Shown in pieces: positions 30,879 through 42,485 of a DNA stretch of 64,000 nucleotides (position 1 is its first letter; the number at the start of each line of letters is the position of its first letter). Origin of the DNA: Gammaproteobacteria bacterium (GTDB lineage Bacteria > Pseudomonadota > Gammaproteobacteria > Burkholderiales > Burkholderiaceae_C); contig JAHIYE010000009.1 in assembly GCA_018815325.1 (NCBI GenBank), positions 93,862-157,861 of the forward strand, given 5' to 3'. The position numbers and the translations under genes are program-made. Below the pieces are notes generated by a model. The model saw only the letters and a list, made by a program, of their open reading frames with translations. It ran no database searches and was not told the origin of the DNA.

Positions 30879-33038
30879 ATGACCTCTGTTTCGCGCCTGC
30901 GCCAGCTGTTCGGCTCGCTTCTCTTCCTCGCAGCCACCTTCCTGTCGCTTGCGTCAGAGGCCCAGATCACCGCTCCACAGTCTGTGGTCAGCACCGACCA
31001 GATGCGGGCCGAGCTCATGGCCTATGCGCCTCAGGGAGTTGCCCCGGGAAATACCGTCTGGGCCGGGCTGCAGCTCACGCACAAGCCTGAATGGCACACC
31101 TACTGGAAGAATTCCGGCGACTCCGGCCTGCCCACCGTGCTGGAATGGACGCTGCCCAATGGGGTAAGCGCTGGCGACATTGCCTGGCCGCTGCCGCACA
31201 AGATTCCGCTGGGCACCCTGGCCAACTACGGCTATGAAGGCACGGTGCTGCTGCCCGTGCCGCTCACCATCGGCCCCGACTTCAAGCCTTCGCTGCTCTC
31301 GCCCAACCTCGACATCAAACTCAAGGCCGTCTGGCTGATCTGCCGCCTGGAGTGCATCCCTGAAGAGGGTGAGTTTGTGCTGCGCATCCCCGCCGCCAGT
31401 TCCACCGCCCTGAACGCGCCAGCCTTCGAAGCCGCCTTTGCCGCCCAGCCCAAGCCGCTCAGCCAGACGGCCAGTACAGACAGCAAGGTCGAAGTCGCTG
31501 GCTCGTCCATCAAGCTCAGCATCAACGGACTGCCTGCTTCGCTGCAGGGCAAAACCCTGGATTTCTTCCCCGAAACCCCGGAGGTGATCGACAACGTCGC
31601 GCCCCTCAGCCAAAGCTGGCAGGGCAGCACCTGGACCGGCCAGGTGGCACTCTCGGCCCAGCGCAGCAACAGTCCTACCACGATGCCTGTGGTGCTGGCC
31701 TACCGGGCTGAGGCTTACCGGATCGAAGCTCCCGTGAATGGCCCCTGGCCTGCCGGAGCCACCAAAGTGGGCGTCTCACCCGCCCTGCAGGCAGCGCTGG
31801 ATGGCAACCGTGCGTCGGGTGCCGCGCCCGCCGTGTCGCTCACGCTGGCCGCTGCCTTGCTGGGCGCGCTGATTGGAGGCCTGATTCTCAACCTCATGCC
31901 TTGCGTATTCCCGGTGCTGGCCATCAAGGTAGTGAGCTTCACCCGCCATGCAGATGACAGGCGCGGCCACCGCATCAGCGGGCTGGCCTATACCGCTGGC
32001 GTGGTTGCCAGTTTTGTCGCATTGGGCATGCTGCTGTTGGGCCTGCGCGCAGCTGGCGAGAGCCTGGGCTGGGGCTTTCAACTGCAAAATCCCTGGGTGG
32101 TGGCCAGCCTGGCTGCCCTGTTCACGCTGATCGGCTTGAACCTGGCCGGCCTGTTCGAGTTCGGCCAGTTTCTGCCCTCCTCGGTGGCCACGCTGCAGGC
32201 CAAGCACCCTGTGCTTGACTCTTTCCTCACCGGCGTACTGGCCGTGGCCGTCGCCTCGCCCTGTACCGCGCCCTTCATGGGTGCTTCGCTGGGCTTTGCC
32301 GTGGGTCTGCCCGCCCCGCAGGCCCTGCTGATTTTTGCGTCCATCGGCCTGGGGCTGGCCCTGCCCTATCTGCTGGCCAGTTTTGTACCCGCCTTTGCCA
32401 GAATGCTGCCGCGGCCGGGTGCCTGGATGGAAACCTTCCGCCATTTGCTGGCATTCCCGATGTTTGCCACCGTCGCATGGCTGGTCTGGGTGCTGGGCCA
32501 GCAAAGCGGCATCGACGGCGCCGGTGCACTGCTGGCCCTGTTGGTGGCCTTGAGTGCGGTGCTGTGGTCGCTCACGCTGAAAGGGCGTAGCCGTGTGCTG
32601 CTAGGCGCCGTACTCATCGCCTTCGCCGCCTGGGCAACCTGGGCCATTGGACCGAATGTGGTCAAGCTCAGCGACCCCTCCGCCCCCCAGGCCAGCAATG
32701 CCCTGTGGCAGCCCTGGGAGCCGGGCCGGGTAGAGCAGTTGCTGGCCTCGGGGCAGCCCGTCTTTGTGGACTTCACCGCGGCCTGGTGTGTCACCTGCCA
32801 GTACAACAAGAAAACCACCCTGGCCGATACCGACGTGCTGGCCGACCTGCGCACCAGGAACGTGGCTTTGCTCCGCGCCGACTGGACCCGGCGCGACCCC
32901 GCCATTACCGCAGCACTGGGCCAGCTCGGTCGCAACGGTGTGCCGGTCTACGCGCTCTACAAGGCTGGACAGCCCCCCGTGCTGCTGTCAGAAATCCTCA
33001 GCGTGGAAGAAGTGCGTGCAGCACTCGCCAAGCTCTGA
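30879..33038 (+). CDS. dsbD: Thiol:disulfide interchange protein DsbD/ScsB type
   Basis: Carries electrons from cytoplasmic thioredoxin across the membrane to periplasmic disulfide isomerases and related proteins. The protein has 719 aa. Parts in order: signal peptide (1-29), periplasmic domain with the cysteine pair CRLEC (about 152-156), eight-helix membrane domain with cysteines in LNLMPCVFPVLAIKVV and ASPCTAPFMGASLG, and a C-terminal thioredoxin domain with the WCVTC active site. The N-terminal domain resembles the ScsB subgroup more than E. coli DsbD. It is followed by a thioredoxin-fold gene that may be one of its clients. Confidence 0.9.
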   Translation: MTSVSRLRQLFGSLLFLAATFLSLASEAQITAPQSVVSTDQMRAELMAYAPQGVAPGNTVWAGLQLTHKPEWHTYWKNSGDSGLPTVLEWTLPNGVSAGDIAWPLPHKIPLGTLANYGYEGTVLLPVPLTIGPDFKPSLLSPNLDIKLKAVWLICRLECIPEEGEFVLRIPAASSTALNAPAFEAAFAAQPKPLSQTASTDSKVEVAGSSIKLSINGLPASLQGKTLDFFPETPEVIDNVAPLSQSWQGSTWTGQVALSAQRSNSPTTMPVVLAYRAEAYRIEAPVNGPWPAGATKVGVSPALQAALDGNRASGAAPAVSLTLAAALLGALIGGLILNLMPCVFPVLAIKVVSFTRHADDRRGHRISGLAYTAGVVASFVALGMLLLGLRAAGESLGWGFQLQNPWVVASLAALFTLIGLNLAGLFEFGQFLPSSVATLQAKHPVLDSFLTGVLAVAVASPCTAPFMGASLGFAVGLPAPQALLIFASIGLGLALPYLLASFVPAFARMLPRPGAWMETFRHLLAFPMFATVAWLVWVLGQQSGIDGAGALLALLVALSAVLWSLTLKGRSRVLLGAVLIAFAAWATWAIGPNVVKLSDPSAPQASNALWQPWEPGRVEQLLASGQPVFVDFTAAWCVTCQYNKKTTLADTDVLADLRTRNVALLRADWTRRDPAITAALGQLGRNGVPVYALYKAGQPPVLLSEILSVEEVRAALAKL

Positions 33039-33122
33039 GAAGCCAAGACAGCTCTCCGTTAAATACAACCCACCCAACCAGTCACTTGCTTTGGAATAGA
33101 GATCAAACATCAGGAGTCCAGC

Positions 33123-33740
33123 GTGTTGCGTCGCCATTTTCAAATCCTCGCCACCTTGTCAGCTGCCTTACTTCTCGCGGGCCACGCCCAGGGGGCAGCC
33201 GCCGTCGGTCAAGCAGCGCCTGATTTCACCCTCACCAGCACCAGCGGGAAAACCGTGCGTCTGAGCGACTACCGGGGCAAGCACGTGGTGCTGGAGTGGA
33301 CCAACCCAGGCTGCCCTTTTGTGCGCAAGCACTATGACTCGGCCAACATGCAGGGTTTGCAAAAGGAATTCACCGCCAAGGGCGTGGTCTGGCTGGCGGT
33401 GAACTCCACCGAAGAGGCCAGTGCGGACTATCTCCCACCCCGACAAATGGCGCAGTGGATGGTGGACCAGAAAGCCGCGCCGACCACGACGCTGATGGAT
33501 GAAGATGGCAAGGTGGGAAAAGCCTATGGGGCACGCACCACACCGCATATGTACCTGGTCGACCCGCAGGGCACCCTGATCTATGCTGGCGGCATCGACA
33601 GCATTCCCTCGGCGCGCGTGGACGACATCAAGACCGCGACCAACTTTGTACGCCAGGGACTGGGCGAAGCACTGGCCGGCAAGCCCTTGAGTACACCGCT
33701 CAGCCGCCCCTACGGCTGCTCCATAAAATACAAGTCATGA
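33123..33740 (+). CDS. Secreted thioredoxin-fold/redoxin protein
   Basis: Periplasmic AhpC/TSA-type redoxin, 205 aa. Signal peptide about 1-25 (LATLSAALLLAGHAQGA). The domain opens with APDFTLTSTSGKTVRLSDYRGKHVVLEW, and the active-site region reads NPGCPFVRKHY with a single cysteine instead of CxxC. A second cysteine lies at the C-terminus (RPYGCSIKY). The start is GTG 33123 with AGGAG upstream. The gene follows dsbD by 84 bases, which suggests it is kept reduced by that system. Its substrate (peroxide or protein thiol) is open. Confidence 0.82.
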   Translation: MLRRHFQILATLSAALLLAGHAQGAAAVGQAAPDFTLTSTSGKTVRLSDYRGKHVVLEWTNPGCPFVRKHYDSANMQGLQKEFTAKGVVWLAVNSTEEASADYLPPRQMAQWMVDQKAAPTTTLMDEDGKVGKAYGARTTPHMYLVDPQGTLIYAGGIDSIPSARVDDIKTATNFVRQGLGEALAGKPLSTPLSRPYGCSIKYKS

Positions 33741-34174
33741 GAACCTCCCAAAACCCGGACATCGAGCACATTCTTGCCCACTGCCGCACCATTGCCGTGG
33801 TCGGCATCTCGCCCAAGCCTGAGCGACCCAGCTTTTATGTATCGCAGTACATGCAGTCGCATGGCTGGCGCATCATCCCCGTCAACCCCAACGCAAATAC
33901 AGCTGAAATCCTCGGTGAAAAGGTCTATGCCAGCCTGACCGAGGCTGCCTTGCACGAGCCGATCGAACTCGTGAACTGCTTTCGCAACAGCGCCGACATC
34001 CCACCCATTGCGGACGAAGCCATTCGCATCGGGGCCAAGGCGCTCTGGATGCAGGAGGGCATTACGCATGAGCCCTCCGCCGTGAAGTGCCGGGCAGCCG
34101 GTCTGCGCGTGGTGCAGGACAAGTGCCTCAAGATCGAGTTGGCCCGGCTGCAAAACCTCTCGACCAGTCGCTAA
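33737..34174 (+). CDS. CoA-binding domain protein (YccU type)
   Basis: Protein of 145 aa with a single Rossmann-like CoA_binding domain. Landmarks are IAVVGISPKPERPSFYVSQYMQ near the start, WRIIPVNPN, and KALWMQEGITHE. It matches the stand-alone YccU family in length and layout. The ATG overlaps the redoxin stop (ATGA). The family has no settled function; nucleotide or CoA binding is inferred from fold only. Confidence 0.85.
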   Translation: MRTSQNPDIEHILAHCRTIAVVGISPKPERPSFYVSQYMQSHGWRIIPVNPNANTAEILGEKVYASLTEAALHEPIELVNCFRNSADIPPIADEAIRIGAKALWMQEGITHEPSAVKCRAAGLRVVQDKCLKIELARLQNLSTSR

Positions 34175-34242
34175 GCTGAGCAAAAGCCCCGCCTTGACAG
34201 GCGGCTTGGCACGCCGGCCCCGACGTCGGCGACAATTGGGGG

Positions 34243-35376
34243 ATGAGTTCCATCCCCAGCTTCCCTCCTCTCCTGAATGACACTTTCCTGCGCGCCTGCC
34301 TGCGCCAGGCGACGGACTACACCCCCGTCTGGCTGATGCGCCAGGCCGGACGCTACCTGCCCGAATACCGTGACACGCGCGCCAAGGCTGGCAGCTTCAT
34401 GGGCCTGGCCACGAATGTGGACTACGCCACTGAAGTCACACTCCAGCCACTGGAGCGCTACCCGCTCGACGCCGCCATTCTGTTCAGCGACATTCTCACC
34501 GTGCCCGACGCCATGGGTCTGGGCCTGAGCTTTGCGCTGGGCGAAGGCCCCAAGTTTGCCCATCCGGTGCGCGATGAAGCTGCGGTGGACAAGCTTGCCG
34601 TACCCGACATGGACAAGCTGCGCTATGTGTTCGACGCCGTAACCTCCATCCGCAAAGCCCTCAATGGCCGCGTGCCCTTGATCGGCTTCTCCGGCAGCCC
34701 GTGGACCCTGTCCTGCTACATGGTCGAAGGCGCGGGCTCAGACGACTACCGGCTCGTCAAAACCATGATGTACAGCCGCCCGGACCTGATGCACCGCATG
34801 CTGCTGATCAACGCCGATGCGGTGGCAGCCTACCTGAACGCCCAGATCGATGCCGGGGCCCAGGCCGTGATGATTTTCGACAGCTGGGGCGGTGTGCTGG
34901 CGGATGGCGCATTCCAGCAATTCAGCCTGGCCTACACCGCACGTGTGCTGTCTCAGCTCAAGCGCCATGGTGTGGACGGCAAGGTCGTGCCGCGCATCGT
35001 CTTCACCAAGGGGGGCGGCCTGTGGCTCAAGGACATGGCGCCACTGGATTGCGAAGTGCTGGGCCTGGACTGGACCGTCAACCTGGGTCAGGCACGTACC
35101 CTGGTGGGCGGCAAGGCCGGTGGTGAAGGCAAGGCCTTGCAAGGCAATATCGACCCCAATGTGCTGTTCGCCAACCCGGCGCAAATCCAGGCCGAGGTGG
35201 CCCATGTGCTCGACAGCTTCGGGGCTCTGCACCGCGCGACCACAGCAGAGCCAGACCGCCCCGGTCCGACCCATATCTTCAACCTGGGACATGGCATCAG
35301 CCAGCACACACCGCCCGATAACGTCGCCGTGCTGGTGCAGGCCGTGCACGACCACTCGCGCAAAATGCGTGCGTAG
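34243..35376 (+). CDS. hemE: Uroporphyrinogen decarboxylase
   Basis: Haem biosynthesis enzyme that removes four acetate carboxyls from uroporphyrinogen III to give coproporphyrinogen III in the cytoplasm. The protein has 377 aa, slightly longer than the usual 355-365. The family signatures are intact: [33 protein letters not shown], and [16 protein letters not shown]. The ending [21 protein letters not shown] is typical. ATG 34243 is the only well-placed start. The gene is followed by a 354-bp gap with DnaA-box-like sites and then priA. Confidence 0.95.
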   Translation: MSSIPSFPPLLNDTFLRACLRQATDYTPVWLMRQAGRYLPEYRDTRAKAGSFMGLATNVDYATEVTLQPLERYPLDAAILFSDILTVPDAMGLGLSFALGEGPKFAHPVRDEAAVDKLAVPDMDKLRYVFDAVTSIRKALNGRVPLIGFSGSPWTLSCYMVEGAGSDDYRLVKTMMYSRPDLMHRMLLINADAVAAYLNAQIDAGAQAVMIFDSWGGVLADGAFQQFSLAYTARVLSQLKRHGVDGKVVPRIVFTKGGGLWLKDMAPLDCEVLGLDWTVNLGQARTLVGGKAGGEGKALQGNIDPNVLFANPAQIQAEVAHVLDSFGALHRATTAEPDRPGPTHIFNLGHGISQHTPPDNVAVLVQAVHDHSRKMRA

Positions 35377-35730
35377 GTTTGTTCCGGCACGAATCGCCTA
35401 ACATTTTTTGGGCATGAAATTAGTTGGTGATTCTTCACTTATGCACAAATTTTGTGTTGCGACGCAAAAGATACGCCCGAATCTGTGCATCCTTGCTACA
35501 AAAGCAATAGCGAAGCTAAGCTGTTGATTTATAAGGATTTATTTCTTTGCTTTTTTTGTGTGCATTTCAAGCAAAGCCTTGAAAAACAAGGCTTTGGCGA
35601 TGACACATGGCAGATATCAACAAAGTTATCCACAGAAACATGGAATGTCCCTAAAAGTTGTTTTATATCAAGCACTTAGAGCCCACTTCCTAAGTTCACT
35701 TGAACAAAACCGCGCAAGCGGCACTTTCTG
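35377..35730. other. AT-rich hemE-priA intergenic region with two DnaA-box-like sites and a hairpin
   Basis: This 354-bp gap is much more AT-rich than its surroundings. It contains TTATGCACA at 35439-35447 and TTATCCACA at 35626-35634, both fitting the DnaA-box consensus TTWTNCACA. A perfect 10-bp hairpin, CAAAGCCTTG-AAAAA-CAAGGCTTTG, lies at 35572-35596. A degenerate copy of a dispersed repeat (CTACAAAAGCAATAGC) is at about 35494-35509. It must also hold the priA promoter. No gene is evident. Confidence 0.6.
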
Positions 35731-37860
35731 ATGGCCCATTGGTTGCAGGTACTCGTCCAGACCCCGGCGCATAGCCAGATCGCCGGGCCGCTGAGCTATC
35801 AGAGCGAGTGTGCACTCAGCCCAGGAACACTGGTGCGCGTGCCCTTGGGCAAGCGCGAGATGCTGGGCATCGTTTGGGATGCGCCCACGGACGACAGCCT
35901 TCCTGTCATTGCCCCGGACAAGACCAAGGCGATTACCGCAGCACTGGACGCGATCGCACCATTGAGTGCCCACTGGCGCGAGCTGGTGTCGTTCGCTGCC
36001 AGTTATTACCAGCGCTCGGCGGGTGAGGTCGCCCTGGCGGCCCTGCCACCGCAACTGCGCGACCTCAGCAGCACGCAGCTGGCACGACGGCTCAAGCGCA
36101 AAGCCGGGCAAGTAAAGCCGGAAGAGCTTCAGGCACCAAACGCTACTAAATCAGTAGCACCAACCGCAGAACAGACAAGGGCCATTGCCCAATTTGACAC
36201 GAAAGATGGTCCTTTTTTGCTGTTTGGCGCTACGGGCAGCGGAAAAACCGAGGTCTACCTGCATTGCGTCGAACAGTTGCTGGCTCGCGAGCCGCAAGCC
36301 CAGGCCATGGTCATGGTGCCCGAGATCAACCTCACTCCACAGCTTGAAGCCCGCTTTGTGGAGCGCTTTGCGCCGCTGTATGGTGCAGACGCCGTGGTCT
36401 CGCTGCACAGCGGCCTGACCAACCCGCAGCGCCTCAAGAGCTGGCTGGCTGCACACAGTGGTGAAGCCCGCATTGTGCTGGGCACCCGCATGGCGGTGTT
36501 TGCCTCCATGCCCGCCCTCAGGCTCATCGTGGTGGACGAGGAGCATGACCCCAGTTACAAGCAGCAGGAAGGTGCGCGCTACTCCGCACGGGACCTCGCG
36601 GTCTACCGGGGGCGGCTTGAAGGCGCCAAGGTGGTGCTGGGCTCTGCCACGCCTTCACTGGAAAGCTGGCATCACAGTCGGCCGGCTGAAGAGGGCGGCC
36701 GCTACCTGCGCCTGCTGATGCCAAGCCGCATCGGTGATGGCAGCGCACTCCCCCGTGTGCGACGGGTGGACATGAACCACCAGCCCAAAAAGACCGTGTT
36801 CTCCCCACCGCTGCTCAACGCCCTTCGCGAGCGCGTGGCGCGCGGCGAACAAAGCATGGTGTTTCTCAACCGGCGTGGCTATGCCCCGGTGCTGGGTTGC
36901 AGTGAGTGCGACTGGAAGAGCGAATGCCCCCACTGCAGCGCCTTCAGGGTGTTCCACAAGATCGACCGCACGCTGCGCTGCCACCATTGCGGTTTGACCG
37001 AGCGTGTGCCGCGCCACTGCCCGTCATGCGGCAACCCGGATATCCAGCCCCTGGGCCGTGGGACCGAGCATCTTGAAGAACATCTGGCCGAGCTGCTGGC
37101 TGATGTGCGACGCCCGGGCTCTGCGAACGAACAGCATCCAGATGGACAGCCCGTGCGGATTGCGCGGATCGATGCCGACAGCACACGCCTCAAGGGTGCC
37201 CTGCAGTCACAGCTGGCCCAGGTCCACGCGGGTGAGGTGGACGTGCTGGTCGGCACCCAGATGATTGCCAAGGGCCATGACTTCCGCCGCATCACCCTGG
37301 TGGCCGCCGTGAACCCGGACAGTGCGCTGTTTTCGAGTGACTTCCGTGCGCCGGAACGACTCTTCAGCCTGCTGATGCAAGCTGCCGGACGGGCCGGGCG
37401 TGATGCCGGCCTAGGCGGCCAGAGCGAGATGTGGGTGCAGACCTTCCATCCCACGCATCCTCTGTTCGAGGCACTGAAAAAGCACGACTACCCGGCATTT
37501 GCCGCGCAGCAGCTAGAGGAGCGAGAGCAGGCTGGCATGCCCCCTTTCAGCTTCCAGGCCCTGGTGCGGGCCGAGGCCCGCACGCAGGAAGCGGCCCAGG
37601 CCTTTTTGACGATCGCACGCGAAACCGCCGCCGCGCTGGAGACGGCCCAGCAGCAGGTCACGCTCTACCCCGCCGTGCCGATGAGCATTCAGCGCATCGC
37701 CAATGTCGAGCGCGCGCAAATGCTGATCGAGAGCGGCTCACGGGTCGCCTTGCAGCGCTTTCTTTCCGATTGGAGCGCCATCCTGCATGACACAAGGAGC
37801 CAGCCCGCCTGCAAGGGGCTGATTCGCTGGGCTGTCGATGTGGATCCGCTGGCGATTTGA
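35731..37860 (+). CDS. priA: Primosomal replication helicase PriA
   Basis: Restarts stalled replication forks by loading DnaB at branched DNA. The protein has 709 aa. The N-terminal 3'-DNA-binding domain spans about 1-105. The helicase core has Walker A LFGATGSGKTEVYL, Walker B VVDEEHDPSYKQQEG and motif V/VI regions (GTQMIAKGHDF, QAAGRAGR). Zinc-binding cysteines are complete: CSECDWKSECPHC and CHHCGL then CPSCGNPDI. The start ATG 35731 fits the conserved N-terminus. A short Asn/Thr/Ser linker (about 131-142) separates domains. Confidence 0.95.
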   Translation: MAHWLQVLVQTPAHSQIAGPLSYQSECALSPGTLVRVPLGKREMLGIVWDAPTDDSLPVIAPDKTKAITAALDAIAPLSAHWRELVSFAASYYQRSAGEVALAALPPQLRDLSSTQLARRLKRKAGQVKPEELQAPNATKSVAPTAEQTRAIAQFDTKDGPFLLFGATGSGKTEVYLHCVEQLLAREPQAQAMVMVPEINLTPQLEARFVERFAPLYGADAVVSLHSGLTNPQRLKSWLAAHSGEARIVLGTRMAVFASMPALRLIVVDEEHDPSYKQQEGARYSARDLAVYRGRLEGAKVVLGSATPSLESWHHSRPAEEGGRYLRLLMPSRIGDGSALPRVRRVDMNHQPKKTVFSPPLLNALRERVARGEQSMVFLNRRGYAPVLGCSECDWKSECPHCSAFRVFHKIDRTLRCHHCGLTERVPRHCPSCGNPDIQPLGRGTEHLEEHLAELLADVRRPGSANEQHPDGQPVRIARIDADSTRLKGALQSQLAQVHAGEVDVLVGTQMIAKGHDFRRITLVAAVNPDSALFSSDFRAPERLFSLLMQAAGRAGRDAGLGGQSEMWVQTFHPTHPLFEALKKHDYPAFAAQQLEEREQAGMPPFSFQALVRAEARTQEAAQAFLTIARETAAALETAQQQVTLYPAVPMSIQRIANVERAQMLIESGSRVALQRFLSDWSAILHDTRSQPACKGLIRWAVDVDPLAI

Positions 37861-37981
37861 CGAGGCGCCAAGTTCCCAATTCCGGACGCTCGGCCATATT
37901 CAGGAAACGCCCTTGATCGGCCCCCTTTTTCTTCACGCGGTGACCCACGTGACGACGCCCAGGCAGGCGTCATTTATCGTG

Positions 37982-38560
37982 CTAAAAGCCCAACTTTGAG
38001 CCAGCCCCCAGGAGCGTCGCTATGCCCATCAGCGCAAAGATGCCGGCAGCCATGGAGTGCACCAACTTCATGGGAATCTTTGAGGCCAACTTGTCGCCAG
38101 CGAACACGGCAGGAACGTCTGCGAGCAACATGCCCAAGGTTGTACCGACCACGACCAACAAGGGACTTGTGTAGTGGGCGGCCAATGCCACGGTAGCTAT
38201 TTGGGTCTTGTCTCCCATCTCCGCCAAAAAGAAGGTGATGAACGTAGCGCCGAACACGCCAAGCCTGTTGGCAATTTGCGTTTCCTCATCTTCAATTTTG
38301 TCCGGGATCATGGTCCAGATGGCCATGCCGATGAAGGACGTACCGAGTACCCACCGCATGATCTCAGGGGAGACCATGGAAGTTATCCATGCGCCGAGAG
38401 CGCCAGCGAGGCCGTGGTTAATTATGGTCGCGCATAGAATGCCCGCGATGATGGGTACGGGCTTTTTGAATCTTGCTGCAAGAATAAAGGCGAGCAATTG
38501 AGTCTTGTCGCCGATTTCGGCCAGTGCGACAACCCCGGTAGAGACGAAGAGAGCTTCCAT
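37982..38560 (-). CDS. GDT1/TMEM165 (UPF0016)-family manganese exporter
   Basis: Inner-membrane cation exporter, 192 aa with six hydrophobic segments. Both copies of the hallmark E-x-G-D-K-(T/S) motif are present: ALAEIGDKTQLLAF and FLAEMGDKTQIATV. Bacterial relatives (MneA and others) export Mn2+. The ATG at 38560 lies at the first conserved helix; the frame extends 29 codons upstream into the riboswitch region and was rejected. A yybP-ykoY (manganese) riboswitch precedes the gene, which supports manganese as substrate and explains the regulation. Confidence 0.88.
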   Translation of the reverse strand: MEALFVSTGVVALAEIGDKTQLLAFILAARFKKPVPIIAGILCATIINHGLAGALGAWITSMVSPEIMRWVLGTSFIGMAIWTMIPDKIEDEETQIANRLGVFGATFITFFLAEMGDKTQIATVALAAHYTSPLLVVVGTTLGMLLADVPAVFAGDKLASKIPMKLVHSMAAGIFALMGIATLLGAGSKLGF

Positions 38561-38627
38561 GACATATTCCAAGGCCGGACGATAAGACGAATGACCACGA
38601 CGTCTCCCCGGCCAATGCGGAAGCGAA

Positions 38628-38728
38628 GTGGTCAAAGGTCTTGCCAAGCTCAGAACCGCTTACGCCATGACCGAAAGGCCAAGTATGTTGACGCAAGCCT
38701 CTTCAAGCGAAGAGCGGCTACTCCCCAA
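38628..38728 (-). promoter_or_regulatory. yybP-ykoY manganese riboswitch upstream of the GDT1-type gene
   Basis: Reading the minus strand, the leader contains the diagnostic blocks in order: GGGGAGTAGCC (38716-38726), GTCAACATACTT (38681-38692), CATGGCGTAAGCGG, and TTGGCAAGACCTTTGACC (38630-38647). These match the conserved internal-loop and P1 strands of yybP-ykoY aptamers, which bind Mn2+ and turn on exporter genes. The aptamer ends about 70 bases before the start codon. I see no strong terminator in that space, so control may act on translation. Confidence 0.85.
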
Positions 38729-38920
38729 TGACTGTCTGAATCATACCGTACCCACTGGGCACCATGGAGGCTGGCCCGGCCCCTGATTCGTCCCGTGAGT
38801 TTCCACCTGCTTCGGGTCGTCGGTCCGCTATGGGTTCTGTATGTCAATTCGCGCCGCACGTCGATTGAGCGCTGCCTCGGATAAGCCGCCATGGCCTCTG
38901 AAAGTTAGCGGCTCCATGAC

Positions 38921-38953
38921 AAAGGCCACCCGAAGGTGGCCTTTGTCTTTTTT
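38921..38953 (+). terminator. Strong hairpin with T-run near the katG end
   Basis: AAAGGCCACC-CGAA-GGTGGCCTTT forms a 10-bp stem with a tetraloop, followed on the plus strand by GTCTTTTTT. The T-run is on the plus strand, so it is oriented as a terminator of plus-strand transcription, yet no plus-strand gene lies before it. The hairpin is 25 bases past the katG stop on the minus strand and may also end katG transcripts less efficiently. Confidence 0.7.
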
Positions 38954-38968
38954 CTGCTTACACGCTCA

Positions 38969-41179
<2,211 letters not shown>

Positions 41180-41265
41180 CTATGTTAGTCAAACGATGCA
41201 CTAGTGACTCAAGGCCAGATTAGCCAGACAGCGCAAGCAGGCGTTCTGGTAACTCGCCAGGATTG

Positions 41266-41302
41266 ATAGATAAATGCTATTCATATTGATGCTTCGATTA
41301 GT
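41266..41302. promoter_or_regulatory. OxyR-like site upstream of katG
   Basis: ATAGATAAATGCTAT (41266-41280) fits the OxyR half-element ATAGnTnnnAnCTAT with one mismatch. After seven bases a weaker second element follows (GATGCTTCGATTAGT). The site lies about 100 bp upstream of the katG start, the expected place for OxyR activation of a peroxide-induced gene. No oxyR gene is in the window. Confidence 0.5.
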
Positions 41303-41420
41303 CACAGGGAAAGTATAGAAATCGATCATCAATTAATCAACACAATTTGAGTTAATGAGCCGATAGTTTTTGACAATAATTCTGCTGCAATCATTGCAGA
41401 GACTTGCTGCCCCGGATCAC

Positions 41421-42386
41421 TCAGCGCAGCAGAGACACCGCGAACGAAAAAGTCAGAAAGGCAGCACTGGTGGAGACCAGGATGATGCGGGCGATGCGCC
41501 CGTTATCTGCCCCGAAGCGTTCGGCCAGCATGGACACGTTGCTGGCACTGGGCAGCGCTGCCACCAGCACGATCACCGTGAGTGCGGAGTGCTGCAAAGG
41601 CACCCCCAGCTGGATTGCCCCACCCCCCACCAGCAGCACCAGCAGGGGGTGCAGCAGCAGCTTGAACGCCGCAACCGGGAGGTAATCGCGCAGCGGGATT
41701 GGTGCATGTGCATGTTGGGCTGCCACGATCTGCGAACGTGCCAGCACGGCACCAATGGTGAACAGCGCCGTCGGAGAAGCTGCATCGGCCAGCAGCCAGA
41801 CGGTGCTGGTGACTGGCCCAGGCAGCTCCAGCTGCAGGAAAGACACCAGCCCACCCAGCAGAATGGCCCAAGGCATGGGGTTGAACAACACGCCCTTGAG
41901 CGCATTGCGCAAGGCCACCGCCATGCCATGCGTGCCGGCCCCGTCCAGGCGCGACAGCGCAATGCACAGTGAGGAGGTGACCAGCATGTCAACCACGATC
42001 GTCACGATCATGGGCCCAGCCGCCTGCGCACCCAGCAAGGCCACCAGCAGTGGCACCCCCATGAAACCGGTGTTGGGGAAGGCTGCCACCAGCGCGCCAA
42101 ATGACGCATCGTTCCAGCCGATGCGGCGATTCAGGGTAACGGCCACCGTGAAGCCCACCATGACCAGCCCGCACAGCAGCCAGGTAAAGAGCACGCTCGC
42201 GTCCAGCAACTGGGCAATCGGTGTGGTTGCGCCGAAGCGGTACAGCATGCAAGGCAGGGCAAAAAACAACACAAAGCCGTTCAAGCCGGGAATGGCCTCC
42301 AGCGGCAACATGCGCCGGCGGGCAGCCAGATAGCCGCACAGGACCAGTGCGAAAAAGGGAAAAGTGACTGAGAAGATTTGTAGCAC
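41421..42386 (-). CDS. AEC (auxin efflux carrier)-family transporter
   Basis: Membrane transporter of 321 aa with about ten helices in two halves (FFALVLCGYLAARR at the N-terminus; FGALVAAFPNTGFMGVPLLVALLG, the conserved proline-bearing helix; second half ASPTALFTIGAVLARS). The family exports or exchanges carboxylates such as malate. The start is uncertain: GTG 42386 places the N-terminus at the first helix as in relatives, while ATG 42449 would add 21 non-conserved residues and run into the promoter zone of the divergent helicase gene. Confidence 0.8.
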   Translation of the reverse strand: MLQIFSVTFPFFALVLCGYLAARRRMLPLEAIPGLNGFVLFFALPCMLYRFGATTPIAQLLDASVLFTWLLCGLVMVGFTVAVTLNRRIGWNDASFGALVAAFPNTGFMGVPLLVALLGAQAAGPMIVTIVVDMLVTSSLCIALSRLDGAGTHGMAVALRNALKGVLFNPMPWAILLGGLVSFLQLELPGPVTSTVWLLADAASPTALFTIGAVLARSQIVAAQHAHAPIPLRDYLPVAAFKLLLHPLLVLLVGGGAIQLGVPLQHSALTVIVLVAALPSASNVSMLAERFGADNGRIARIILVSTSAAFLTFSFAVSLLR

Positions 42387-42485
42387 GGAGCGTATTGTCA
42401 CAGCAGTCGCATCGACTTTGCCCGGCTGTCCAAAATTCCATGCCCACACTCGGTATCATTCCTGACTCTCCCACCCGATTTCTGC

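Noticed and set aside
35377..35730. Chromosomal replication origin
   Set aside because: Only two DnaA-box-like sites and no dnaA, dnaN, rpmH or parAB genes nearby.
38650..38892. An 80-codon minus-strand frame before the GDT1-type gene
   Set aside because: It covers the riboswitch aptamer; the RNA motif explains the conservation better.
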